Source of the DNA: Firmicutes bacterium UBA6226 | Lineage (GTDB): Bacteria > Bacillota_A > Clostridia > Peptostreptococcales > Acidaminobacteraceae | Direction: 5' to 3' | Assembly (NCBI GenBank): GCA_002441045.1 | Contig: DJWQ01000073.1 | Span: 1 to 18,647 of the forward strand | DNA length: 18,647 nucleotides | Part shown: positions 1 to 8,095 of the stretch, piece by piece | Layout: each line of letters starts with the position of its first letter | How positions within the stretch are numbered: the first letter of the stretch is position 1 | Made by a program: the position numbers and the translations under genes | The notes under the pieces: generated by a model | What the model was told of the DNA's origin: nothing | The model's input: the letters and a program-made list of their open reading frames with translations, nothing else | The model's database searches: none

Positions 1-1466
1 CGGCTCTGCCGCATAAGAATATTCAGGAAGATGTAAAAAATGAATTTACAAAAAAATTCAAGAGATCTTGGTATGAATACAAAGCTGAGATGGAATGGAA
101 GCGTAAGTTTTGGCATAAATGGAGGAAAAAATTAAATTCTGATCATTGGGCGGTTGCTTCAATTAAAGAAGTTAATGCACTTTTAGAAACATCTGTTGTT
201 GATATAAAGTGCACTCGTGAAGAGTTTGAAATGAAATTAGAGAAAATGTTTTTAGCTGTTAAAGTACCAGTAAAGAAACGAAAAAAACAGGAATTAATAA
301 ACGATGTATGGAGAAAGTCTATAGATAATTTTTCAATTCTCGTTGAATCATTTATAAATAGATATCAACAGAAATATTTCGATTTAGAAGTTGGTTTTCA
401 GGATTTAGTGAAAATGTGTAATAATGAGCGAGAAAGAGAATTTTTAGAACTTGGATTCATTATAAAAAAAGAGTATGAACGAATTCTTAAAATGATTTCT
501 AAACCTAAAATCTTCAAAAGATATGATCAGTGTTATATTGACTTTAATCAGCTACTTGTAGAATCAATTAAGTATATTGAAGAAGGTAAAGCAGATTTTG
601 AAATTAAGAAAATACGTATATTAATGATTGATGAATATCAAGATTTTTCAAAACTCTTTGTTAAATTAGTTGAAGCAATACGTTCACGAAACGAAGAAAT
701 AAAATTGTTTTGTGTTGGCGATAATTGGCAATCTATAAACAGATTTGCTGGTTCTGAGGATAGTTATTATATGAATTTTAGGCATAACTTTGATAATAGT
801 TCTACTGTGGAAGTATCTACTAATTATAGAAGTCTTCCGTATATAATAAATGTTACAAACGAGTTTATGTTGAAAAATGAGTTTCAAGGAAACCCTGCTA
901 AATTTTTCAAAAGTGGTATTCAGAAGTCAGTAATGATACATGATATTGAAGGATTAATAAATAACAAAGAGAATGAAGAATATTTACAATTGTTTATTGA
1001 TGAGGATGGTAATAAGGAAAGCAAACATATTTTAAAAGCAGCATATCTAAAGCAATGTGCTGATATTATAAAGCAAAATCCTACTAAAGATGTCTTGATA
1101 TTGCATAGAATGAACCGCTTTATTAATATGCAACTTAAGGTTTTCCAAAATAAATTGAAGAAATATTTCGATAGTTATGGGGATAGCAACATTTTATACG
1201 ATTTTGACCGAAAGGTTTCAGTAAAAACTATGCACTCATCAAAGGGCTCAGAGGCAGATGTAGTTATTATTTTAGAAGCAGTGAATGGAATCATACCTAT
1301 GATTCATCCAGATAATCAGCTTTTTTCTGTGTTTGGAGAAACACCACGAATTGTTTTAGATGATGAAAAGAAGTTATTTTATGTGGCAATGACAAGAGCA
1401 AAGAATGAACTTCACATACTAACTGAGAATAAAATCAAGTCAGATTTCTTAATAGGATTATGGTAA
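1..1466 (+). CDS. UvrD/Rep (SF1A) helicase, DNA helicase IV-like, 5'-truncated by the window edge
   Basis: This is the C-terminal part of an ATP-dependent superfamily 1A DNA helicase. The reading frame is open back to base 3, so the first internal ATG at 90 is not the real start; the Walker A and N-terminal domain should lie upstream of the window. Visible blocks in order are a Walker B/motif II MIDEYQD, motif III as VGDNWQSINRFAG, motif IV around TNYRS, motif V as MHSSKGSEAD, and motif VI as YVAMTRAKNELH. The VGD-W-I-RF-G block and the tail ending in a short FLIGL-like stretch are typical of the DNA helicase IV (E. coli HelD) subgroup rather than UvrD or PcrA proper. From the visible part I infer a repair or anti-phage role; a nuclease-associated defence helicase is also possible, but its partner would be upstream and out of view. 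No gene follows closely on this strand, so it probably ends its own transcript. Confidence 0.85.
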   Translation, partial: ALPHKNIQEDVKNEFTKKFKRSWYEYKAEMEWKRKFWHKWRKKLNSDHWAVASIKEVNALLETSVVDIKCTREEFEMKLEKMFLAVKVPVKKRKKQELINDVWRKSIDNFSILVESFINRYQQKYFDLEVGFQDLVKMCNNEREREFLELGFIIKKEYERILKMISKPKIFKRYDQCYIDFNQLLVESIKYIEEGKADFEIKKIRILMIDEYQDFSKLFVKLVEAIRSRNEEIKLFCVGDNWQSINRFAGSEDSYYMNFRHNFDNSSTVEVSTNYRSLPYIINVTNEFMLKNEFQGNPAKFFKSGIQKSVMIHDIEGLINNKENEEYLQLFIDEDGNKESKHILKAAYLKQCADIIKQNPTKDVLILHRMNRFINMQLKVFQNKLKKYFDSYGDSNILYDFDRKVSVKTMHSSKGSEADVVIILEAVNGIIPMIHPDNQLFSVFGETPRIVLDDEKKLFYVAMTRAKNELHILTENKIKSDFLIGLW

Positions 1467-1905
1467 GTAATGGATGAATCCTAAACTTTAATTCTACACT
1501 GATGCCAGATCTTTTAACAGCAGAAATTCAGATCTGAGTTTAATCACGGTTAGTCAGATCATTAAGAGGTGGATAATTGATTTTGCTGGAAATTTAATTT
1601 TTACCCAGTGGTTAGTGCAAATCAATTTTAGTCAAATGATAATGGAAGTTCGGTTTATGGAAGAATACACCTGTTTAAATGTCTCCATCTAAAAACACTT
1701 TATTAATCATATATATCTTGATTTTATTGGCATAATATCTGGCAATAACAATCGATAACTTAAGTTATCAGATTAGCTACCATCTGTATGTACAGCCATG
1801 TATAGGAAATGGTCCACAAGGATTAAATGCTAAAACCAACATTAAATGGAAAGATTTCAACTATTATGATTAGATATTTTAAAACAAAAGTAGGAAGGTA
1901 ACCTA
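1467..1905. other. Non-coding stretch between the helicase and the macro-domain gene
   Basis: I find no convincing gene here. It holds a 7-bp inverted repeat (1506-1512 with 1530-1536, loop 17 nt), a perfect 16-bp palindrome at 1754-1769, and the ribosome binding site of the next gene (AGGAAGG, about 1892-1898, then ATG at 1906). A stretch near 1580-1640 vaguely resembles the ends of IS21-type elements, but not well enough to call. The length and lack of coding sequence suggest that the next gene has its own promoter here; I cannot identify a good -35/-10 pair. Confidence 0.5.
1754..1769. promoter_or_regulatory. Perfect 16-bp palindrome, possible operator
   Basis: GATAACTTAAGTTATC reads identically on both strands. 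It lies about 137 bp upstream of the macro-domain/HTH gene and is not followed by a U-tract, so it is not a terminator. A dimeric DNA-binding protein site is the simplest reading, and the downstream gene carries an HTH-like C-terminal region that could bind it. That link is inference. Confidence 0.35.
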
Positions 1906-2880
1906 ATGCCATTTGAAATCGTAAGAAACGACATAACCAAAATGCATGTTGATGCCATCGTCAATCCAACAAACGCTGAAATGTATGGCGTAGCTGGTGT
2001 GGATGGCATAATCCATAAAACTGAAGGACCACGTTTGCGAAACGAAACTGCCAAAATGCGTCCATTGTCACCGGGAAAATGTGCTATAACAGAGGCGTTC
2101 AACCTACCTGCATGCTTCATCATCCATACGGTTGGTCCAGTCTGGAAAGATGGCAATAGTGGTGAGGAAGAGATTTTAATAAGCTGCTATAAAAGTGCGT
2201 TGTCGCTTGCTAAAGAACGAGGCTTTGAGAGCGTAGCTTTTCCTCTCATTGCGTCAGGCGCTTATGGCTATCCGAAGGACATCGCGCTAAGTGTCGCTAT
2301 TCGTTCCATCGGAGAATTCCTGCTTTTTAATGAGATGACGGTATATTTGGTCGTCTTTGATCAGAAAGCCTATCAACTTTCTGAAGCGTTATATGCGTCT
2401 GTAGAATCCTACATCGATGATCATTACATAGAGGAACACACATTTACAAATCGGTATAGGAATATCGAAAGACGGGATAGTGTTTATTCAGAACCTTATT
2501 TACCAAAGCAACATTCGCTGGATGATGTCATCAAGCGCATGGATGAAACGTTTGCTGAAATGTTATTGCGCCTGATTGATGAACGCGGCCTAAAGGATCC
2601 TGACGTCTATAAAAAAGCCAATGTCACCAAGCAGACATTTTCTAAAATCAGAAACAACAATCAGTACACCCCAACCAAACAGACTGCGGTGGCGTTTGCG
2701 GTTGCTTTACAGCTTAATCTGGATGAAACCAAAGATCTATTGCTTAAGTCTGGATTTGCTTTGTCTAACAGCAATTACTTTGATGTGATCATCAGTTATT
2801 TTCTCGAATCAAAGCGTTATGATGTCAATGAAATCAATGCAGTTCTTTTCCACTACAACGAAAAACTATTGGGCTATTAA
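1906..2880 (+). CDS. Macro-domain (ADP-ribose-binding/hydrolase) protein with C-terminal HTH-like region
   Basis: This 324-aa protein has two parts. Residues 1 to about 165 form a macro domain, the fold that binds ADP-ribose and in many members removes it from proteins, DNA or O-acetyl-ADP-ribose. The signatures are VDAIVNPTN (ligand-binding Asn), GVAGVDGIIHKTEG (first phosphate loop), HTVGPVW, and FPLIASGAYGYP (second loop). Residues about 205-324 form an all-helical region with a KKANVTKQTFSKIRN segment that reads like an XRE-type helix-turn-helix, followed by AVALQLNLDETKDLL, as in small DNA-binding domains. The ATG at 1906 has an AGGAAGG ribosome binding site. The fusion suggests either a regulator that senses ADP-ribose or a hydrolase tethered to DNA. 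It is the first gene of the run with the VWA, ADP-ribosylglycohydrolase and mcrBC genes. The macro assignment is secure; the HTH call and any regulatory role are inferred. Confidence 0.9.
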   Translation: MPFEIVRNDITKMHVDAIVNPTNAEMYGVAGVDGIIHKTEGPRLRNETAKMRPLSPGKCAITEAFNLPACFIIHTVGPVWKDGNSGEEEILISCYKSALSLAKERGFESVAFPLIASGAYGYPKDIALSVAIRSIGEFLLFNEMTVYLVVFDQKAYQLSEALYASVESYIDDHYIEEHTFTNRYRNIERRDSVYSEPYLPKQHSLDDVIKRMDETFAEMLLRLIDERGLKDPDVYKKANVTKQTFSKIRNNNQYTPTKQTAVAFAVALQLNLDETKDLLLKSGFALSNSNYFDVIISYFLESKRYDVNEINAVLFHYNEKLLGY

Positions 2881-2887
2881 AAGTCAA

Positions 2888-2916
2888 TTGACAGGTTACC
2901 ATTGAAAGCGTAAAAA
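2888..2916 (+). promoter_or_regulatory. Predicted sigma-A-type promoter ahead of the VWA gene
   Basis: A perfect TTGACA -35 hexamer (2888-2893) is followed after exactly 17 bp by TAAAAA (2911-2916), which matches the -10 consensus at 4 of 6 positions. It sits just after the macro-domain stop codon and 43 bp before the VWA start. It could give the VWA-glycohydrolase-mcrBC genes transcription that does not depend on the macro-domain gene. Confidence 0.45.
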
Positions 2917-2959
2917 GATGTATCCTTAAATCATCAAATAGATGAACGGAGGATACATC

Positions 2960-3610
2960 ATGAAAAAAGGATTAACAGAACTGGTTTTTATCTTGGACAG
3001 AAGCGGATCGATGAATGGCCTGGAAAGTGACACCATCGGCGGGTTCAACAGTGTATTAGCAAAACAAAAAACTGAGGAAGGTGTAGCCCACATCACCACA
3101 GTATTGTTTGACGATAAGATTGAGATACTCCATGATCGATATGATTTGGAAAAAGTATCGATGATAACGGATAAAGAATATTATGTAAGAAGTTCCACGG
3201 CTTTACTGGATGCCATCGGAAAAACGATTCACAAAATGGGCAACGTCCAGAAATATGCCTCAGAAGCTGAGCGTGCTGAAAGAGTCATGTTCGTCATTAT
3301 CACAGACGGTATGGAAAATGCCAGCATAGAGTATTCTTATGACCAGATTAAAAATATGATTGATCGTCAGAAGGAAAGATACGGCTGGGAATTTATCTTT
3401 CTGGGTGCCAATATTGACGCTATAGAAACCGCAAAGCGATTTGGCATTGGAGAAGATCGGGCTGCAAATTACCATGCGGATAGCAACGGCACGCAGCTCA
3501 ATTACGAAGTCATCAGTGAAACCGTCAGTATGGTCCGCTCAAAACGTGCAATTGAAAAAGGCTGGAAAGACCGAATTGATAGAGATTTTGACTCTAGGAA
3601 AAGGCGGTAA
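2960..3610 (+). CDS. Small von Willebrand factor A (VWA) domain protein, TerY-like size
   Basis: This 216-aa protein is a nearly stand-alone VWA domain, a fold that uses a metal ion (MIDAS) to hold partner proteins. The MIDAS motif DRSGS is at residues 13-17; the supporting Thr lies in the SSTALLDAIG segment and the later Asp in IITDGMENA. There is no signal peptide or membrane segment, so it should act in the cytosol. I chose ATG 2960 because GGAGG lies 6-7 nt upstream; an in-frame ATG at 2942 is upstream of that site and lacks its own. Its size and composition resemble TerY-type VWA proteins of stress operons, but no other ter gene is present. The stop is 4 nt before the glycohydrolase start, so the two are very likely co-translated; a scaffold or adaptor role for its neighbours is inferred. 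Confidence 0.88.
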   Translation: MKKGLTELVFILDRSGSMNGLESDTIGGFNSVLAKQKTEEGVAHITTVLFDDKIEILHDRYDLEKVSMITDKEYYVRSSTALLDAIGKTIHKMGNVQKYASEAERAERVMFVIITDGMENASIEYSYDQIKNMIDRQKERYGWEFIFLGANIDAIETAKRFGIGEDRAANYHADSNGTQLNYEVISETVSMVRSKRAIEKGWKDRIDRDFDSRKRR

Positions 3611-3614
3611 TGAC

Positions 3615-4439
3615 ATGATTGGTGCAATGATTGGGGATATTGTAGGCTCGAGGTTTGAGTTCAATAATCATAAATCGAAAGACTTTGAATTGTTTACGGA
3701 TGAATGCTTTGTGACAGATGATTCCATTATGACACTTGCGGTTGCAAAGGCTTTAATTGAGACTGAAAGAACGTTTATGAACAGTGAAGATGCTTTTAGA
3801 TTAAGTAAAGACTATATTGATAGATTGGCTGAAAATACGGTTTTATATATGCAGACGATTGGTAGAAAGTATCCTAACTGTGGGTATGGAGGACGTTTTG
3901 GTCAGTGGATTTTCAGTGAGAATCCTAAACCTTATGATAGCCATGGCAATGGAGCTGCGATGCGAATCAGCCCCGTGGCTTCAATTGCTGCGAGTGAAGA
4001 GGAAATAAAGGCATTGTCAAAAGCAATCACTGGCGTTAGTCATAATCATGTGGAAGGATTAAAAGGTGCTGAAGCCACCGCTATGGCCATCTACTTGGCT
4101 AGAACGGGTCATGGTAAAGATGAGATACGAAAAGTTGTTAGTGATCAGTATTATAACTTGGATTTCTGTCTTGATGATATTAGAGCAGCTTATAGGTTTA
4201 ATGAAACATGCCAAGAAACAGTGCCACAGGCAATTCAGGCTTTTCTTGAAGCGGAGTCATTTGAAGAGACGATTCGCAATGCCATTTCACTCGGTGGTGA
4301 CAGCGATACACTTGCAGCTATAGCTGGAAGCATAGCAGAGGCGTACTATGGTGTACCGAATGTAATGGTGGAGAAGGCTTTGGGGTATTTGGATGGTGAA
4401 TTGCTAGAAATTTATAATGAATTTAATTCAATTAAATAG
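3615..4439 (+). CDS. ADP-ribosylglycohydrolase (DraG/ARH family)
   Basis: This 274-aa enzyme belongs to the ADP-ribosylglycohydrolase family, which uses two metal ions to remove ADP-ribose from modified proteins or small molecules. All the diagnostic metal and substrate motifs are visible: GAMIGDIVGSRFE at the N-terminus, TDDS at residues 34-37, GNGAAMRI in the middle, SHNH before a helix, and GGDSDT at 227-232 followed by AAIAGSIAEAYYG. The frame extends upstream to an ATG at 3441 inside the VWA gene, but ATG 3615 begins exactly where the family begins (MIGAMIGDIVG), has an AAAGGCGG site, and lies 4 nt after the VWA stop. The usual length for the family is about 250-350 aa. It is the second ADP-ribose-removing protein in this gene run. 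The target is unknown and no ADP-ribosyltransferase is in view. Confidence 0.93.
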   Translation: MIGAMIGDIVGSRFEFNNHKSKDFELFTDECFVTDDSIMTLAVAKALIETERTFMNSEDAFRLSKDYIDRLAENTVLYMQTIGRKYPNCGYGGRFGQWIFSENPKPYDSHGNGAAMRISPVASIAASEEEIKALSKAITGVSHNHVEGLKGAEATAMAIYLARTGHGKDEIRKVVSDQYYNLDFCLDDIRAAYRFNETCQETVPQAIQAFLEAESFEETIRNAISLGGDSDTLAAIAGSIAEAYYGVPNVMVEKALGYLDGELLEIYNEFNSIK

Positions 4440-4460
4440 AAAATCGGAGGATATAGAAGG

Positions 4461-6932
4461 ATGAAAAAACAGTTCACATGGACAGCGATTTATACAGAAC
4501 TTGCTCATAAATTGATTAATTTCAAAAATGATAGGACTGCATTACTGAAAATTTTGAATGAAGTTTTTGAGGAAGCTGAGGTAAAAACATCTTTGAGTGA
4601 AGGCAATGGTATTCCTCTGTCAGATATTTGTCCATTTACTGTATTTGGAACATTTAACCGTGGCATTACTGATTCGACTAGAATCAACTTGCTCTTAGCA
4701 TTTAAAAAGCAGTTTGATTTAGCATCAACTGTTCCAGAAGATTTTAATGGTATCCCGGTTCTTAATAATATCAATTCAATGTTTTTTCAGTATCAAAAAG
4801 ACCGAGGTGTTAATGACATAGATCACCTTTGGGAAATGTTTGACGCTGCCCTTAATCACGCAAAATTTAAAAACCAGAATACTAAAGATGCTTTCTGTAA
4901 AGCCTTTGATGAAGTAGTAAAGCAAAAAGGTGTTTTCTGGAACTTAACGATGGGTTTATTTTGGGTCGCTCCATTTGATTACATTAACTTAGATCAAAGA
5001 AACAGAAGCTCAATCGATTCAGTTAATCAGTCTTATTTTGAGGGAAAAATTCCAAGTTTGAAGAAAATGCCTACAGGAGAAGAATACCTTGAAATTGTTG
5101 AAATGTTTAAGATTAAATTCCAAGATGAAAAATTCGGCAGTAAGTCTTTTCCAGAGTTTTCATACGGGTCTTGGCAGTTAACAAAAGACTTATCCATGCA
5201 TGATATAGTATCAAAAGCTAGTTTTCTAAAGTGGTTTGAACCGCTATTAGAAGCGTTGAAAAAGTTAGGCGGTAAGGCTACACCAGTTGCAGTAAGGGAC
5301 CAAATTGCGAAGGATTTAAACTTATCTGACGACGTCATTAATGAGCGCAGAGGGAAAACACAAACTAAGAAATTTGATAACGAGCTTGCTTTCGCACGTA
5401 GTTATTTGGTCTATGAAGGATTAATTGATAAATCCGAGCGTGGTGTGTGGATGTTGACTGAAGCAGGCTGGGAAGCAAAAATGGATGTCAATTTGGCCGG
5501 TGAAATATTTAAACGTGAAGCAGCTCTGCAAAAAGAAAAGAAGATTTCTGAGGAAAGCAGTATATCAATTGGATCTTCAACAGAAAGCGTAAAGCGATAC
5601 TGGATATACGCTCCAGGTGAGCAGTCCTATAAGTGGGAAGAGTTTTATCAAAATGGAATTATGGGACTTGGTTGGGATTATCTGGGAGATTTGAGTGGCT
5701 ATCCTGATAAGGAAGCTGTTAGAACAAAGATCAAACTACATGAAGGCACAAATGGTTCATTTAAGAATGCTGTTCATGCAACTTGGCAGTTTTCTAAGAT
5801 TATTAATATTGGGGATATAATTTTTGTTAAAAAAGGAAGGACACAAATCATTGGCTGTGGTGTTGTGACTTCAGATTATATTTTCGATGATAGCTGTGAA
5901 GAGTACAAACATACGAGAAAAGTCAACTGGACGCATAAAGGCCAATGGGATCATCCCGGAGATGCTCCCGTTAAGACACTTACGGATATCACTGACTATA
6001 CAGAATATGTTGAAAAATTGATTGCGCTTTTGGAAATCGATGAAGTAGCGGCTACTGAAGAGAAAGTTATAATAAATGCAATTTATTCCGAAGAAGATTT
6101 TCTAACTGATGTTTTTATGGATGCAGATCAGTATCATACATTGAAGCATCTGATTAAAACTAAAAAGAATGTTATTTTACAAGGGCCTCCCGGGGTTGGA
6201 AAAACGTTTGCAGCTAAAAGACTTGCGTACGCTATAATGGGAGAAGTAGATCCAACTCGTGTAATGATGATTCAGTTCCATCAGAGTTACAGTTATGAAG
6301 ATTTTATACTAGGATTCAGGCCATCTGAAAAAGGTTTTAAATTAGAAAAAGGTCCTTTTTACACATTTTGTAAAGATGCAGAAGAAGACGACGAACACGA
6401 CTATTTCTTCATCATCGATGAAATCAATCGTGGAAATTTAAGTAAAATCTTTGGTGAGCTTTTGATGCTTATTGAAAGTGATAAGAGAAACGAACATTTG
6501 AGATTACTCTACTCAAATGAAAGATTTACTGTGCCTAAAAACGTTCATATAATCGGAATGATGAATACAGCTGATAGAGGTCTTGCCTTAATTGATTATG
6601 CACTTAGAAGACGATTTGCATTTTTCGACATGGAACCAGCTTTTGAATCAAATGGCTTCAAAGCAATGGTTATTACTGCAGGTAATGAAAAGTACGAGCA
6701 ACTAGTAAATGCCCTACAGCAGCTAAATCTAGCAATTGAAAATGATGAGTCTCTAGGATCAGGGTTCAAAGTTGGACATAGTTATTTATGCCCAGAAAAG
6801 GAAGTCAATGATGAATGGTTACAAAGTTTAGTGAAGTATGAGCTCATGCCACTATTAAGAGAGTATTGGTTTGATGAACCTGATAAGATACTTTATTGGG
6901 AAAAGTTATTGGTAGGTATCGTGAATGATTAG
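4461..6932 (+). CDS. mcrB: McrB-type AAA+ GTPase of a modification-dependent restriction system
   Basis: This 823-aa protein is the motor and specificity subunit of a type IV (McrBC) system: McrB reads modified DNA, hydrolyses GTP, translocates and activates the McrC nuclease. The AAA+ core is C-terminal: Walker A GPPGVGKT at 575-582, Walker B IIDEINRG with D653/E654, the McrB signature MNTADR at 701-706 and arginines in ALRRRF at 714-719. The long N-terminal half carries the specificity. Residues about 1-200 are a domain I recognise only from Bacillota McrB-like proteins, 246 to about 345 look like the winged-helix N-domain of Mrr, and about 379-505 (start RYWIYAPGE) resemble an EVE/PUA-like modified-base reader. 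It is much longer than E. coli McrB (about 460 aa). A GGAGG site lies 10 nt before the start. The gene begins 21 bp after the glycohydrolase and overlaps mcrC by 8 nt. The EVE and Mrr-N assignments are by eye. Confidence 0.93.
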   Translation: MKKQFTWTAIYTELAHKLINFKNDRTALLKILNEVFEEAEVKTSLSEGNGIPLSDICPFTVFGTFNRGITDSTRINLLLAFKKQFDLASTVPEDFNGIPVLNNINSMFFQYQKDRGVNDIDHLWEMFDAALNHAKFKNQNTKDAFCKAFDEVVKQKGVFWNLTMGLFWVAPFDYINLDQRNRSSIDSVNQSYFEGKIPSLKKMPTGEEYLEIVEMFKIKFQDEKFGSKSFPEFSYGSWQLTKDLSMHDIVSKASFLKWFEPLLEALKKLGGKATPVAVRDQIAKDLNLSDDVINERRGKTQTKKFDNELAFARSYLVYEGLIDKSERGVWMLTEAGWEAKMDVNLAGEIFKREAALQKEKKISEESSISIGSSTESVKRYWIYAPGEQSYKWEEFYQNGIMGLGWDYLGDLSGYPDKEAVRTKIKLHEGTNGSFKNAVHATWQFSKIINIGDIIFVKKGRTQIIGCGVVTSDYIFDDSCEEYKHTRKVNWTHKGQWDHPGDAPVKTLTDITDYTEYVEKLIALLEIDEVAATEEKVIINAIYSEEDFLTDVFMDADQYHTLKHLIKTKKNVILQGPPGVGKTFAAKRLAYAIMGEVDPTRVMMIQFHQSYSYEDFILGFRPSEKGFKLEKGPFYTFCKDAEEDDEHDYFFIIDEINRGNLSKIFGELLMLIESDKRNEHLRLLYSNERFTVPKNVHIIGMMNTADRGLALIDYALRRRFAFFDMEPAFESNGFKAMVITAGNEKYEQLVNALQQLNLAIENDESLGSGFKVGHSYLCPEKEVNDEWLQSLVKYELMPLLREYWFDEPDKILYWEKLLVGIVND

Positions 6933-7989
6933 AATTGAAAATATTTATTATATGCTCTCTTATGCATTCAGAGACTTAAATGCAGTAGAACGTAAGCATT
7001 TAGGTTCTGAAACTTTTGATAATGCTATAGATTTATTAGCATCTATACTCGCAAGAGGATTGAATGATCAGATCAAACGTGGCATGCATAAAGACTACAA
7101 AATTATGGCTGATCATTTGAAGTCACCAAAAGGAAAAATAAATGTATCTACTACAATTTCAAAACAATTAATGTTGAAGAAACAGGTGTTTTGTGAGTAT
7201 GATGAGTACACGTTAGACATCATGATGAATCAAATTTTGAAAAGTACGGCTTATCTCCTCTGCAGATCAGAAGATGTGGGTATGGTTCACAAGAAGAATC
7301 TTAAGCGTTGTATGCAATATTTAAGTGATGTAAGCTACATTGATTTAAAAAAAGTGCCTTGGAAAAATCTGAGATTTCATGGGAATAACACAAGTTATCG
7401 ATTCTTGATGAACATCTGTTATTTTATTGCTGATGGATTAATAATGTCTGAAAAGGGTTGTTCTATAAAGCTGAAACGCTTCGTCGATGATCAACAGATG
7501 AGTAGGTTATACGAGAAGTTTTTACTAGAATATTTTAGAAAGCATTATTCTCAGTTTAAAGTGTCTGCATCGTTTATTGATTGGCAAACAGATGATGGCA
7601 AGATTGATCTATTACCTCAAATGAAGTCAGATGTTACCATAGAATACAATGGGATGACTATGATTATTGATGCCAAGTACTATGGTAAATCGATGCAATC
7701 AAACCAGTTTAGTGACAGAAAGACAATTCTTTCAAATAACTTATACCAGATCTTCACATATGTGAAGAATAAAGATCATGGTAGCTCAAATAAGGTCAAA
7801 GGAATGCTACTTTACGCCAAAACGGATGAAGCCATCACTCCAAACGAAAAGTACGAAATGAGTGGTAACACGATATTTGTAAGAACGTTGAATCTGGATT
7901 GTGATTTTTCTAGTATTGAAGCTCAATTGGATGAAATCGCGCAGATAATAACTCATGAAATTAGTAAACACCTAAATAATGTTATATGA
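6925..7989 (+). CDS. mcrC: McrC nuclease subunit of the McrBC system
   Basis: This 354-aa protein is the endonuclease partner of McrB. The N-terminal two thirds match the McrC helical region (IENIYYMLSYAF at the start; LARGLNDQI). The C-terminal PD-(D/E)xK nuclease core is visible as D236 (KSDVTIEYNG) and D249-A-K251 (IIDAKYYGKS), preceded by DGKIDLLPQ. The length is normal for the family. Its ATG overlaps the mcrB stop as an 8-nt ATGATTAG-type junction (6925-6932), so translation is coupled and subunit ratios are probably fixed. It should cleave DNA only when McrB has bound modified sites. The active site looks intact. I see no clear terminator in the 106 bp that follow, so read-through into the Mrr-like gene is possible. 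Confidence 0.93.
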   Translation: MIRIENIYYMLSYAFRDLNAVERKHLGSETFDNAIDLLASILARGLNDQIKRGMHKDYKIMADHLKSPKGKINVSTTISKQLMLKKQVFCEYDEYTLDIMMNQILKSTAYLLCRSEDVGMVHKKNLKRCMQYLSDVSYIDLKKVPWKNLRFHGNNTSYRFLMNICYFIADGLIMSEKGCSIKLKRFVDDQQMSRLYEKFLLEYFRKHYSQFKVSASFIDWQTDDGKIDLLPQMKSDVTIEYNGMTMIIDAKYYGKSMQSNQFSDRKTILSNNLYQIFTYVKNKDHGSSNKVKGMLLYAKTDEAITPNEKYEMSGNTIFVRTLNLDCDFSSIEAQLDEIAQIITHEISKHLNNVI

Positions 7990-8095
7990 AATCGAATTTG
8001 TTTTTTCATGAGAATTAATCTTAGCATTATGTGATTTTGGGAACCAAACAAAAGCTTTGTTAGAAAAGTGACGAGTATAATGAGTCAGGAAATTT

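Noticed and set aside
1575..1645. Possible degenerate IS21-type end in the non-coding stretch
   Set aside because: The resemblance to GTGGT-type terminal repeats is too loose and there is no paired end or transposase remnant.
8076..8081. TATAAT hexamer just before the Mrr-like gene
   Set aside because: No -35 hexamer at a suitable distance and only 14 bases to the start codon, leaving almost no room for a leader.
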